Shown here: piece after piece, positions 1 through 8,200 of the stretch
Numbering within the stretch: the first letter of the stretch is position 1
Layout: each line of letters starts with the position of its first letter
From: RBG-16-57-9 sp964529745
Lineage (GTDB): Archaea; Thermoproteota; Bathyarchaeia; TCS64
DNA: 22,561 bases
Assembly (NCBI GenBank): GCA_964529745.1
Contig: CAZGZR010000043.1
Coordinates: 1 to 22,561, forward strand
Direction: 5' to 3'
The notes under the pieces: model-generated
Told to the model about the DNA's origin: nothing
Database searches by the model: none
What the model saw: only the letters and a program-made list of their open reading frames with translations
Made by a program: the position numbers and the translations under genes

Positions 1-281
1 CGTCGGGGGCGACAAGGCGAGGTTCATGGACGCGGTGTGGATAGGAATCCTGGGCACCGTGGTGAACGCCATCATCGGCGGGGTCGTGGGGGGGCGGCGT
101 CGGCGCCCTGGCCCAGCTCGTCGCATACCTGTACCTGGTGAAGACCTACTACGAGACGGGGTGGGGCAACGCCGTGGTGATATCCGTCATCGCCGTGGTA
201 ATAATGACGGCTGTCCTAGTCGTCCTGGGCATGGTGCTGGGCATCAGCCTGGGCGGAGCCGGGTTCGGCCCACCCTTCTAA
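1..281 (+). pseudogene. Small membrane protein, 3' part, frameshifted
   Basis: An open frame enters from the window edge (codons at 2, 5, 8 and so on) and reads VGGDKARFMDAVWIGILGTV then NAIIGGVVGG. A run of seven G at 88-94 then shifts the frame. If one G is removed, the protein continues in the other frame with GGVGALAQLVAYLYLVKTYY, a strongly hydrophobic stretch rich in V, I, A and L, and the ending GISLGGAGFGPPF, with TAA at 279-281. Both halves are hydrophobic and glycine-rich, so together they look like one integral membrane protein with at least two membrane segments. I do not recognise the family. The break may be a real mutation or a homopolymer sequencing error. It converges on the M81 gene, whose stop lies 11 bases away, and a short T run at 294-299 could end its transcript. 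Confidence 0.55.
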
Positions 282-291
282 GAAAAGAGGG

Positions 292-1791
292 TTATTTTTT
301 CCACTTCTCGCCTACGGGGTAGATGTCCCCAGGTATGTTCTCGTAGGTGTGCTGGCTCAGATCAGCGGGCCCTAGGCCCGGTGCGTCCACCACGACTATG
401 CTACCCGCCGCGTCGTTGTAGAAGGCCCTGAAGTGGACGCGGGACTTGATGGCGACTATGTCGAGGTCGTCGAGGCTCAGGCCCACCGCCGGGAATATGG
501 CGTCGTCCAGCACCTGGTGGAGCGTGGGCGTAAGTATGACGTGGTTGTTCTCGCCGAATCCCAGCACCGCGGATACCCCGAGTCTTCTGGTGTCGCCGTG
601 GCTCATGGGGCCCACGAGGACGTAGCTGAGGTCGTCGAGGTACTCCAGGGTGCCCCTGATCTCGACGGGCTCCCCTGAGTAGCTGTCGGCGTGGCCCCCC
701 ACCTTCACCTGCACAGTGTCGCCGACCCGTGACTTCCCTAGCTTCTTTATGGCCGCCTCGTCGCTTATGGTGGCGACGCAGAAGTCGGTGGCTCCCTGCC
801 GTATGAGCGCCCTGAGGACGTGGGTGCTGTCGCCCATCCTGTCGCTGTGGTCTGCTATTATGACTGGGGTCTCGCCAGCCTTGGCCAGCTTGATGGCCTG
901 GGCTACGGCCTCCCGGGTCTTGGGCAGCTTCTTTCCGGCGAAGGGCTCACGTAGGCTCCATATGTAGCCTGAGACGTCCTCGGCGATCTTCTCGGCGAGG
1001 GCCTCGTCGTCGTCGGTGACGGCGATGACTGTGGCGCCGACGTCGGGCACGTCGGCGTACGCGAACCCGAAGGCGACACTGACGCAGTAGCAGTCCTTTT
1101 CCTTGCGCTCCCACTGTCTGGCCCTGTCCATTATCTCCCTGGCGGGGGACTCGCCCGTGCCCTGGTAGACGCTGGGGGTCATGACGCCTGGCTTCCTCAG
1201 CGCCATGGTGGGCTTGAACTCGCCCCGGAGGGTCTCTATCATGCACCTGGCGGCGGTGTAGCCTATCTCCTCGGAGTCCACGTGGGGGTAGGTCTTTAGG
1301 ATGAACACCGCGTCGGCGGCGTCGGTGAGCTCGCCGTCCTCGTTGGCGTGGAGGTCCAGCGTCACCATGATGGGGGCGTCGCCGATGGCCGCCCTGGCCC
1401 TGCGCACTATCTCGGCCTCGGGCCTGGGGTAGCCCGTGGCGGCCATGGCGCCGTGGAGCGCCAGGAGGACACCGTCCACGTCCCCGGCCTCCCTGAGGCC
1501 GTCGGCTATGCCGTTGCTGTATCTGTCGAAGCACTCCTCGGTGAGCCAGCTACCGCTGGAGCCGCCGCGGCTCCTGGAGGCGGCGAGTATCCCGACGAGC
1601 TCCACGTCGTCCTCCTCGTCGGCGGCCTTGATGAAGCCGTTAATGTAGCTGGGTATCCCCCTCGAGTGCTCTAAAACTTCCTCGCCGTGGAGAACCCCGC
1701 CCGCCTCGAAGTCTTCCACCGTGGTGGGCCTCGGGCAGAAGGTGCAGGTCTCGTGGCTGAAAGATGCTACCGCTATCTTCAACTTGTTCAC
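292..1791 (-). CDS. M81 family metallopeptidase (MlrC-like)
   Basis: This 499-residue protein is a full-length M81/MlrC-family member (the old DUF1485 family, named after microcystinase C). It has the N-terminal SHET motif at 12-15, LHGAM near 112, the zinc-binding DLH of LDLHAN (D146, H148) and a third ligand H170 in TYPHVD, 22 residues after H148. That spacing is, as I recall, the one in MlrC. IIADHSDRMGDSTHV in the C-terminal half matches the second conserved block of the family. No signal peptide is seen, so it is probably cytoplasmic. The start is GTG (CAC on the plus strand at 1789-1791). It lies 30 bases downstream of the tRNA methylthiotransferase gene on the same strand, so the two are probably co-transcribed, with no obvious functional link. 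The substrate is unknown: members cleave peptides or amides, and MlrC itself acts on linearised microcystin, which is unlikely here. Confidence 0.88.
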   Translation of the reverse strand: MNKLKIAVASFSHETCTFCPRPTTVEDFEAGGVLHGEEVLEHSRGIPSYINGFIKAADEEDDVELVGILAASRSRGGSSGSWLTEECFDRYSNGIADGLREAGDVDGVLLALHGAMAATGYPRPEAEIVRRARAAIGDAPIMVTLDLHANEDGELTDAADAVFILKTYPHVDSEEIGYTAARCMIETLRGEFKPTMALRKPGVMTPSVYQGTGESPAREIMDRARQWERKEKDCYCVSVAFGFAYADVPDVGATVIAVTDDDEALAEKIAEDVSGYIWSLREPFAGKKLPKTREAVAQAIKLAKAGETPVIIADHSDRMGDSTHVLRALIRQGATDFCVATISDEAAIKKLGKSRVGDTVQVKVGGHADSYSGEPVEIRGTLEYLDDLSYVLVGPMSHGDTRRLGVSAVLGFGENNHVILTPTLHQVLDDAIFPAVGLSLDDLDIVAIKSRVHFRAFYNDAAGSIVVVDAPGLGPADLSQHTYENIPGDIYPVGEKWKK

Positions 1792-1821
1792 GTTTGATCC
1801 TTAACGGGCTGGGGCAATAAA

Positions 1822-3096
1822 TCATGCGATCTCTGCTTCGAGGTACCCAACGCCCGCCGCCGTCACCCGGACCCGGATAAACTCCCCGAGCATGGCGTCG
1901 GTGTCCACCGCCACCGCCTTGTACGCGTAGTTGCGGCCCACCTTGGTGCCATCTCTCCCATGTTCGTCTAGGAGTATCTCGCCCTCCCAGCCCAGCCAGC
2001 GCTCCCCGGCCTCGACGGCGAGCCTCTTCCATATCTCGGTGAGCCTCCTGGAACGAGCCTTGGTGTCTCTGCCGTGCAGCCTGTCTGGCATGGAGGCGGC
2101 CTCGGTGCCCGGCCGCTCCCAGTAGCGGGAGATGTTGAGGACGTCCGGCCGCAGCCACTGGATGAGGTCGAGGGAGTCCTGGAACTGCTCCATGGATTCG
2201 CCGGGGAACCCGCAGATGATGTCCGTGGAGACGCCGAGGCGCGGGTGGGCGGCCCTGAACCCCGTGACTAGCCCCTTGAACTCGTCAACGGTGTACCTCC
2301 TACGCATGTCCCTGAGAACTTCGTCGTTGCCGGACTGGACCGGGACGTGCAGGAACTTGAAGACCTTCTCGCTTCTATACGACTCGATGAGGTCGTCGAG
2401 GATGGGCAGGGCGCTGTTGGGGGTCATCATGCCCACCCTGACCCGGAACCGGCCTTCGACGCCCGTTATCTCGTCGAGGAGCGTGGGTAGGGTGGTTCCC
2501 CGGTGGTTGTAGGCGGCGGCGTCCTCCGCCGTCACCCAGACCTCCCTGCAGCCGCCGGCGACGGCTCGCCTCACGTCGTCCACGATCTCGTCTGCCGGGA
2601 ACGAGCAGAGTCTGCCCCGTGCGTTTTTGACTATGCAGTAGCTGCAGTTTCCGAGGCATCCGCTGCAGATGGGTGCTATGTGCACCAGCTCGTTGGCCCT
2701 GACCCTGGGGAGGCAGGTCCTGTCCGTGGGCTCCCCCTCCACGTAGACGGCTCTCTCGCCTCGGAGCGTCCTCTCAACGGCCTCGACGATGTGCTCTATG
2801 TCGTCGGGGCCCACAAGCGACGCGTTGGGCGCTATCTTCTCCGCGTGGCCTTGCATGGCCTTGGGCATGCAGCCGGCCACGACGAGGGGTTTCCCTGACG
2901 CGTATAGCTGTTTTATTCGTTTGGTGATCTTCCTCTCCGTCGGTGTCTTCACTATGCACGTGAGCAGCATGTTGAGGTCGGAGTCTGATGGTCTCTGGGC
3001 TAGAGTGTAGCCTCTCTCCCTGAGCAGCCCCTTGGCTATCTCTTCGTCGGCGGTGTTGGCGCTGCAGCCGTAGGATTTCACGTAGATTTTGGGCAT
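1822..3096 (-). CDS. tRNA t6A37 methylthiotransferase, archaeal type
   Basis: A 424-residue radical SAM methylthiotransferase of the archaeal/eukaryotic MtaB (CDKAL1-like) branch. It converts t6A to ms2t6A at position 37 of ANN-decoding tRNAs. The N-terminal MTTase domain has the three cysteines for the auxiliary cluster (C11 in KSYGCSANTAD, C47, C76 in VAGCMPKA). The radical SAM CxxxCxxC is C147, C151, C154 in GCLGNCSYC. Later family blocks include LHVPVQSGND and STDIICGFPGES, and a TRAM-like tail (about 360-424) ends in VGYLEAEIA. Length and order match the family. ATG start at 3094-3096. On the minus strand a TTTAAAA box lies about 33 bases upstream, so the leader is short. It is the first gene of a likely two-gene unit with the M81 peptidase. 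Function is well supported; the exact subfamily is inferred from motifs. Confidence 0.93.
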   Translation of the reverse strand: MPKIYVKSYGCSANTADEEIAKGLLRERGYTLAQRPSDSDLNMLLTCIVKTPTERKITKRIKQLYASGKPLVVAGCMPKAMQGHAEKIAPNASLVGPDDIEHIVEAVERTLRGERAVYVEGEPTDRTCLPRVRANELVHIAPICSGCLGNCSYCIVKNARGRLCSFPADEIVDDVRRAVAGGCREVWVTAEDAAAYNHRGTTLPTLLDEITGVEGRFRVRVGMMTPNSALPILDDLIESYRSEKVFKFLHVPVQSGNDEVLRDMRRRYTVDEFKGLVTGFRAAHPRLGVSTDIICGFPGESMEQFQDSLDLIQWLRPDVLNISRYWERPGTEAASMPDRLHGRDTKARSRRLTEIWKRLAVEAGERWLGWEGEILLDEHGRDGTKVGRNYAYKAVAVDTDAMLGEFIRVRVTAAGVGYLEAEIA

Positions 3097-3554
3097 CCGT
3101 TTGTTCCTGAATTGTCTAGTCTGGTGCGTTTTAAACGGTGCGGGTGAGACGTGTTTTTAAATGGTTTCTTGTGGTCGGCACCTGTCCGGGTGGGCTGGTT
3201 CGTGTTTTTTATAAATTGTTTTATCGGGTAGGAGGGGGGCCAGTTTATTTGTTTCTGTTAATGTGTCTTGCTTCTATGTGCTTGTTTTATTTTTTTGGTG
3301 TTATACCGTTTTGCGTGGTTTCACGGTGTATGTGGGAAGGTTATTCTCATGAGTTGAGAGTATTGAAATTTGTTCTATAAATTTGAGAACAACTTCACAC
3401 GTTTAACCAAAACACGTACGTCATACGATTCCCAGACGTTATTAGAAATACCCTACATTCCTATACCGTCGTCGATTCACACGCCTTGCTGAGACAAAAT
3501 AAGGTTGTGTACGATAATATCGACCGGCGCAATAATGGGGGAGAATAAAGAGAC
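3097..3554. other. 458-base gene-free, T-rich intergenic region
   Basis: A stretch between divergent genes that is clearly lower in GC than its surroundings, with long T runs on the plus strand (3197-3204, 3286-3297). The one open frame, about 80 codons from 3138, is cysteine- and phenylalanine-rich, starts at GTG and looks like a chance product of T-rich DNA. The left end must carry the promoter of the methylthiotransferase gene and the right end that of the 3555 gene. I see no tRNA, no CRISPR-like repeat and no strong hairpin. It may be a decayed gene or an old insertion site. Confidence 0.5.
3129..3135 (-). promoter_or_regulatory. TATA-like box for the methylthiotransferase operon
   Basis: The minus strand reads TTTAAAA here, 33 bases from the ATG at 3096. 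With archaeal transcription starting about 25 bases downstream of the box, the mRNA would begin only a few bases before the start codon. Inferred from sequence and spacing only. Confidence 0.4.
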
Positions 3555-3962
3555 ATGGTTTTAATCGAAAAGGCGCTCAGCGTGCAGCGCCGAGGCGTCG
3601 AACCAGCCGAGTACACGGACTTCGACGCAACAGAGAACACGTGGGTGACCAACACATTCGACGACCAGATAAAACAGACGATCGCCAAAGTAACAGGATT
3701 CGTGGATAGACTGGCCGACGGCCTCCAGAAGCACCTGGTGAACGTGAACGCCGCCGTTCTAACCACACTGAAAGAGCCCGTCAGGCCCAGGTTCGGCTAC
3801 CAGATCGCAGTCTCCCTAGACAGAGAAGTGTTGAACAAGCCAAGGCAGGGGGGGTTGGGGCTGGAAAACACCAAGCTTTACGACATGGAGCCTTTCGCGG
3901 GGCCCGAGCAGCACATCGACTTCGGCATAGAGCTCTACGACATGGAGTCGAGCTGGAAGTAG
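3555..3962 (+). CDS. Conserved-looking hypothetical protein, 135 aa
   Basis: I do not recognise this family. The frame has host-like GC-rich codons ending in C or G and begins with ATG after a purine-rich GGGGGAGAATAAAGAG, which may contain a weak ribosome binding site (GGGAG at 3539-3543). It is acidic and soluble with no membrane segment. Residues about 30-80 (QIKQTIAKVTGFVDRLADGL and onward) look helical and amphipathic. The C-terminal third repeats a short element: LYDMEPFAG and, about 20 residues later, LYDMESSWK at the very end. The antisense strand is also open, but its product has no domain-like features, so I take the plus strand. It converges on the PHP gene with 9 bases between stops. 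Function unknown. Confidence 0.6.
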   Translation: MVLIEKALSVQRRGVEPAEYTDFDATENTWVTNTFDDQIKQTIAKVTGFVDRLADGLQKHLVNVNAAVLTTLKEPVRPRFGYQIAVSLDREVLNKPRQGGLGLENTKLYDMEPFAGPEQHIDFGIELYDMESSWK

Positions 3963-3971
3963 AGGTCACCC

Positions 3972-4613
3972 TCACCCTATTTTTAACAACTTCCTGTACC
4001 GCTCAGCGATGGTTATGCCTGAGCCGCCTATCTCGGTCCTTCCCTTCCTTATGGAGTCGATTATGTCCCGTAGCTCCGTGGACGGCGTGTCGATGACGGT
4101 GTAGGCTCTGCCTATGGTGTCTGGTATGTGGGAGTCGCTTCCCCCCGTCATGGGCAGGTCGAGCTCCTCGGCCAGCCTCCTGTTGAGGCCGCATATATAC
4201 TCGTAGGGGAACTGGGCGCTGTTGGCCACCTCCACCGCGTCCAGGCCGGCGTGCTTGACGCTGTTGATGGAGACCCAGCTCCGCGGCAGACCATAGGGGT
4301 GGGCCAGCACAGCCGTAGCCCCCTGCTCGTGTATCCTGTCCACGGTCTCGGCTACGCTGAGACCCGTGGGTACGGCTTCGTTGGGGTCCAGCGCGAGGAC
4401 GTGGGCGCCGCGCGCCGTCACCTCCATGGCCGGCACCACCACCAGGTCGCCCCTCTTGTCGAGGGCCTCTGGCAGCCCCTCCATGGTGTCGTGGTCGGCC
4501 AGCGCGTAGCCGTGGAACCCGATCTCCTGGATGCGGCGGGTTATGGTGTCTATGGTGTTGACGCCGTCCGTGGAGTAGACGGAGTGGATGTGGAGGTCGA
4601 GGGTGATCTTCAA
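3972..4613 (-). CDS. PHP domain metal-dependent phosphoesterase
   Basis: A compact 213-residue PHP-domain protein of the stand-alone phosphoesterase type (relatives of TrpH/YciV and of the PHP domain in bacterial DNA polymerases). The metal ligands are in the usual order: HIH (H8, H10), ADHDT (D40, H41), E64 in PAMEV, H71 in GAHVLAL, H105 in LAHPYG and GSDSH (D160, H162). It probably hydrolyses phosphoester bonds in nucleotides or short oligonucleotides; the substrate cannot be told from sequence. The start is TTG (CAA on the plus strand at 4611-4613), preceded on the minus strand by AGGAG a few bases upstream, which fits a ribosome binding site for an internal operon gene. It follows metG with a 13-base gap and is probably co-transcribed with it. 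Confidence 0.9.
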   Translation of the reverse strand: MKITLDLHIHSVYSTDGVNTIDTITRRIQEIGFHGYALADHDTMEGLPEALDKRGDLVVVPAMEVTARGAHVLALDPNEAVPTGLSVAETVDRIHEQGATAVLAHPYGLPRSWVSINSVKHAGLDAVEVANSAQFPYEYICGLNRRLAEELDLPMTGGSDSHIPDTIGRAYTVIDTPSTELRDIIDSIRKGRTEIGGSGITIAERYRKLLKIG

Positions 4614-4626
4614 GGGTCTCCTGTTC

Positions 4627-6324
4627 CTATCCCTTGGCCCTCGTTATACGTATTACCATGGCTTCCCCCAGTGCCTCGATCTCTTCTTCTGGCACCTGTC
4701 TGAAGAGGGGCTCCGGCTTACCCAGCTCGGCGCCAGCCTCCAGGGGCGTCAACGCCTGCTCAAGGGGCTGGTTCGGCGTCAGGCCGAGGAGCCCGTATAT
4801 CTTCTCGGCCTTGAAAGGCAGGACGGGCTCCATGAGGACCGCTATGGCCTTGGTCAGCCAGACGCAGTTATGGATCACTTCGGCGGCTTCCTCGGGTCGG
4901 TCCTTGACCAGCTTCCACGGCTCACGGGACTGGATGTACCTGTTCCCGTAGTCGGCTAGGCCGAGGAAGGCGTCGCAGATCTTCTTGAACTCGTACTCGT
5001 CCAGACCGTCCCTTATGGTCTCTATGGCCTCCTCCACCTGCCTCCTGGCTTCGGGGTCAACCGTTCCCTCGGGGACGGAGCCGTAGCTGCGGTGGGCGAA
5101 GAGGAGGCTGCGGTAGACGAAGTTGCCGAGGCTCCCCACGAGCTCCTTGTTCACCTTCTCGCCGTAGGTGCCCCAGTTGAAGTCCAGGTCCCGGGTGTGG
5201 CCCGAGTAGCTGACTATGTAGTACCTTAGGGCGTCGGGGTCCAGCCCGTTGTCCAGGTAGTCTTCCTCGACGTAGACCACGTAGCCGCGGCTCTTGCTGA
5301 AAACGTGGCCCTCCACCTTCATGGTGCCCGACGCTATTATGGCGTCGGGGACGCTGTACCCTGAGCCCTTGAGCATAGCCGGCCAGAACAGGCAGTGGTG
5401 GTAGACTATGCCGGGGCCGATGAAGTGGATGAGCTTCCCGGGGCCCTTCCAGTAGTAGGTCCAGTCGCCGCCGGTCCTCAGCGCCCACTCCTCGGTGCTG
5501 CTGATGTAGCCTATGGGGGCGTCGAACCAGACGTAGAGGACGAGGCTCTCGTCGCCGGGGAACTTGATGCCCCAGTCTATGCTGCGGGTGATGTTCCAGT
5601 CCTGGAGGCCCTGCTCGAGCCACTGCATAGCGTAGTTCCTGGCGATGTCCGTTCCGTCCAGGCCTTCCAGGAACCCTCTGAGGAAGTCCTCGAAGGCCGT
5701 GAGCCTGAGGAAGTACTGGCGTGTCTCCCTCATCTCGGCCCGGGTACCGCATATGCTGCAGTGGGGGTCCAGCAGCTCGCCGGGCTCCAGGTAGCGTTGG
5801 CATCCCTGGTCGCACTCGTCGCCGCGGGCGGTCGCCCCGCAGTGGGGGCACGTGCCCCTGAGGTACCTGTCGGGGAGGAACCTCTGGCAGGTGGGGCAGT
5901 AGGGTAGGGTCACGTTCTTGGGGTAGATGTACCCGTTGTCCAGCAGCCTCTGGGCTATCTCCCTGGTCCGTATGTGGTTCAGGGGATCGTCTGTGCTGCC
6001 GTAGTTGTCGAAGACGACTCCCAGCCGGGGCAGCAGGTTCTTGAAGTGGCTGTGGTAAATCTCCACGACCTCCCGGGGGGTGACCCCCAGTTCCTCGGCC
6101 TTCACAGTTATGGGTGTGCCGTGGGTATCGCTCCCGCAGAAGAACACCACATCCTGTCCCAGCTTCCTCAGGTATCTCACGAAAACGTCTCCGGGCACGT
6201 ACGTCCGGAGATGGGCTATGTGCATGGGCCCGTTAGCGTAGGGCAGCCCACAGGTGACGAGAACCTTCTCGTCTAGGGGGTACTTGTGGGGTTTATTCTC
6301 CTTGAGTTTCTTGCACCTCTGCAT
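4627..6324 (-). CDS. metG: Methionyl-tRNA synthetase
   Basis: A class I aminoacyl-tRNA synthetase charging tRNA-Met, essential for initiation and elongation. The 565 residues hold the family landmarks: VTCGLPYANGPMHIAH with HIAH at 35-38 as the HIGH motif, FCGSDTHGTPI, a double zinc-knuckle insertion (C143/C146, C159/C162, C171/C175, C189/C192), WFDAPIGYISS near 266-276, FSKSR at 342-346 as the KMSKS motif, and a helical anticodon-binding domain ending near residue 545. There is no C-terminal EMAP-type tRNA-binding domain, which is normal for many archaea, where it can be a separate gene. One knuckle pair is spaced CDQGC rather than the usual CxxC, and the segment after LIHFIG (PGIVYHHCLFWPAML) departs from the textbook version. 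ATG start at 6322-6324 with a CTTAAG-type box about 20 bases upstream. Confidence 0.95.
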   Translation of the reverse strand: MQRCKKLKENKPHKYPLDEKVLVTCGLPYANGPMHIAHLRTYVPGDVFVRYLRKLGQDVVFFCGSDTHGTPITVKAEELGVTPREVVEIYHSHFKNLLPRLGVVFDNYGSTDDPLNHIRTREIAQRLLDNGYIYPKNVTLPYCPTCQRFLPDRYLRGTCPHCGATARGDECDQGCQRYLEPGELLDPHCSICGTRAEMRETRQYFLRLTAFEDFLRGFLEGLDGTDIARNYAMQWLEQGLQDWNITRSIDWGIKFPGDESLVLYVWFDAPIGYISSTEEWALRTGGDWTYYWKGPGKLIHFIGPGIVYHHCLFWPAMLKGSGYSVPDAIIASGTMKVEGHVFSKSRGYVVYVEEDYLDNGLDPDALRYYIVSYSGHTRDLDFNWGTYGEKVNKELVGSLGNFVYRSLLFAHRSYGSVPEGTVDPEARRQVEEAIETIRDGLDEYEFKKICDAFLGLADYGNRYIQSREPWKLVKDRPEEAAEVIHNCVWLTKAIAVLMEPVLPFKAEKIYGLLGLTPNQPLEQALTPLEAGAELGKPEPLFRQVPEEEIEALGEAMVIRITRAKG

Positions 6325-6461
6325 CTATGGACAGTCGACCCTACTTAAGGTTAGTCCAACAGTGAGCCCTTTTAGTCGGTTATTTGAAGGTCTACGCCTA
6401 CACGGTTTATCTTCCGCGTCCCGTTAACTATATCTAGTTGGTGAAGCGGGCTGAGGGTAAC

Positions 6462-7154
6462 GTGAAGGTATGCATACTGGGCGGAACGGGCAACATGGGG
6501 ACCGGCCTGACCAGCAGGTGGGTGTTGAACCACGACATCTACATCGGGTCGCGGAGCCTGGATAAGGCCCAAGAAATAGCTGAGCGGCTTAGGAGGCTGG
6601 CGCAGGGGTTCTACCAGAACGAGATGAAGGGCTCCGTAACGGGTCTGGAGAACAGGGACGCCATAGGGGAGGCGGAGGTTGTGGTCGTATGCTTCCCGCC
6701 CAAGGCGACGGTGCCTGCGTTAACCGGCCTCAAGGATCACCTCTCAGGAGACCAGACGGTGATCTCGACCGTCGTGCCCATGACGCGCAGGGACAAGCTG
6801 TACTACTTCTCGTCGATGGGTGTCGGGGAGAAGTCGGCGGCGGAGGTAGTGCAGGAACTCGTGGCGCCCATCCCCGTGGTCTCCGCCATGCAGACCGTCC
6901 CGGCGGCTTACCTGAACAACATCGACGCCGTGCTGAACCTGGACGTCCTGGTCGCAGGCGACGACGAGGTCTCGGTCGCCGTCGTCTCCAAGCTGATAAG
7001 GAGCATCCCCAACCTGAGGCCGCTGAAGGTGGGGCCGCTGGTGAACTCCAAGTTCGTCGAGGCGATAACCCCGCTGCTGCTGAACGCCGCGATACTCAAC
7101 GGGCTGCACGACCCGTCGATAAGGATAGTGCCCTGGTTCCCGACACACGAGTAG
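6462..7154 (+). CDS. npdG: F420H2:NADP oxidoreductase-like protein
   Basis: An NpdG/Fno-family protein that moves hydride between reduced coenzyme F420 and NADP in the cytoplasm. It opens with a Rossmann strand and NADP loop, VKVCILGGTGNMGTGL, then IGSRSLDKA, where the SR pair is typical of NADP-preferring members. VVVVCFPPKATVPAL and VISTVVPM follow the NpdG pattern, and the C-terminal region (VGPLVNSKFVEAITPLLLNA) closes the fold. I choose GTG at 6462 because family members begin right at the first Rossmann strand and TAACTATAT lies upstream at 6423-6431. An in-frame TTG at 6438 would add eight residues. It implies that the host makes F420. Its stop is one base from the stop of the convergent adenosine deaminase gene. 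Confidence 0.87.
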   Translation: MKVCILGGTGNMGTGLTSRWVLNHDIYIGSRSLDKAQEIAERLRRLAQGFYQNEMKGSVTGLENRDAIGEAEVVVVCFPPKATVPALTGLKDHLSGDQTVISTVVPMTRRDKLYYFSSMGVGEKSAAEVVQELVAPIPVVSAMQTVPAAYLNNIDAVLNLDVLVAGDDEVSVAVVSKLIRSIPNLRPLKVGPLVNSKFVEAITPLLLNAAILNGLHDPSIRIVPWFPTHE

Positions 7155-7155
7155 G

Positions 7156-8169
7156 CTACCTTATCCTCTCGTACTCGTCCATGAACCTTCCAAGCATGGA
7201 CGCCTTCGCCTCGGGCTCCAGGAAGCTGGTCTCGACAGAATTCAGGCTTATCTGGAAGAGCTCGTCCAGGGTGAACCCGAGGTGCCTGTGGAGCTGGAGG
7301 TACTCGTTGTTCATGTCGGTGCCGAACATGGGCGGGTCGTCGCTGCTCACCGAGACCTTGACGCCGTGCCCGATGAAACGCCTTATGGGGTGTTCGGCCC
7401 ACGAACGCACCGCGCCGGTCCTGAGGTTGCTCACAGGGCATGACTCGATGGATACGCCTCTCTTGGCTAGTAGCTTCATGAGCCCCGGGTCTTGTCCGGC
7501 GGCTACCCCGTGGCCTATCCTCTCCGGCGCCAGGTACTCGACGCACTCCCAGACGTAGTCAACTCCGGCTCCCTCGCCCTGATGAGCAACTAGGTGCAGC
7601 CCCATCTCCCGGGCCCGCCGGTAGCACATCCTGTAGGGCTTCGGGGGATAGCCTAGCTCGCTTCCCCCAGTGTCGATGGCTACGACGTTGTCGCCCTTCT
7701 CCTCGACCAGGTCCAGCACCTTCATCCCCACCTCGGGCCCGTAGTTCCTCACGAGGTCCACCCTTATGGTGCAGGTGACGCCGAACTCCCTCGCGGCTCT
7801 CCTGATGCCCCTGTTGATGGCGTCCACCATCAACCCGTAGTCCAGTCCCCGCCTCACGTGGTCCCAAGCCGAGAAAAGCGCCTCGGCGTGCCTGACGTTG
7901 CACGCGGCTTGGGATTCTATCATCTCGTACGTGATCCTCTCGTAGTGGCTCTCCCGGGTTATGGAGTCGTTAACCTTGCTGTATACCTCCAGGAAGTGGG
8001 GGAAGTCGCTGTAGCTGTAGAAGCCTTTGAGGTCCTCGACGGATTCGTAGGGCAGGTCCAGCCCGCTGTCCTCTATTAGCCAAAGGAACGTCTCAGGACG
8101 GACGGAGCCCACGATGTGGACGTGCTGCTCCAGCTTGGGCAGCGCCTTGATGGCTTCCTCGACGGACAT
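7156..8169 (-). CDS. Adenosine deaminase family protein
   Basis: A 337-residue amidohydrolase-fold deaminase that turns adenosine (or a related adenine nucleoside) into inosine. Zinc and catalytic residues are all present: HVH (H16, H18), HQGEG (H196 as third zinc ligand, E199 as the catalytic acid, as in HAGE of known enzymes), RIGHG (H220), ESCPVSNLRTGAV as the CPxSN block, and SSDDP (D277, D278). Length fits the ADA/ADAL group. The substrate could be adenosine, deoxyadenosine, 5'-deoxyadenosine or N6-methyl-AMP, which motifs do not separate. ATG start with its own TTTTATCT box (minus strand, 8191-8198) about 26 bases upstream, pointing to a leaderless mRNA. It lies 31 bases downstream of the MFS gene on the same strand, so read-through is possible and that transporter might carry nucleosides (inference). 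Confidence 0.92.
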   Translation of the reverse strand: MSVEEAIKALPKLEQHVHIVGSVRPETFLWLIEDSGLDLPYESVEDLKGFYSYSDFPHFLEVYSKVNDSITRESHYERITYEMIESQAACNVRHAEALFSAWDHVRRGLDYGLMVDAINRGIRRAAREFGVTCTIRVDLVRNYGPEVGMKVLDLVEEKGDNVVAIDTGGSELGYPPKPYRMCYRRAREMGLHLVAHQGEGAGVDYVWECVEYLAPERIGHGVAAGQDPGLMKLLAKRGVSIESCPVSNLRTGAVRSWAEHPIRRFIGHGVKVSVSSDDPPMFGTDMNNEYLQLHRHLGFTLDELFQISLNSVETSFLEPEAKASMLGRFMDEYERIR

Positions 8170-8200
8170 TACCCGGTAATCCGCTGAGACAGATAAAAGA

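Noticed and set aside
947..1534. Long arginine- and histidine-rich minus-strand frame inside the M81 gene
   Set aside because: Shadow of the GC-rich M81 coding frame; low-complexity R/H/G composition and no domain features.
3138..3380. 80-codon frame in the T-rich gap
   Set aside because: F-, V- and C-rich product expected from T-rich DNA, no clear start signal, no recognisable domain.
5057..5851. 264-codon minus-strand frame inside metG
   Set aside because: Out-of-frame shadow of methionyl-tRNA synthetase with P/R/G-rich low-complexity product.
6689..7558. 289-codon plus-strand frame across npdG and adenosine deaminase
   Set aside because: It runs through two convergent genes with complete catalytic motifs in other frames; its own product is low complexity.
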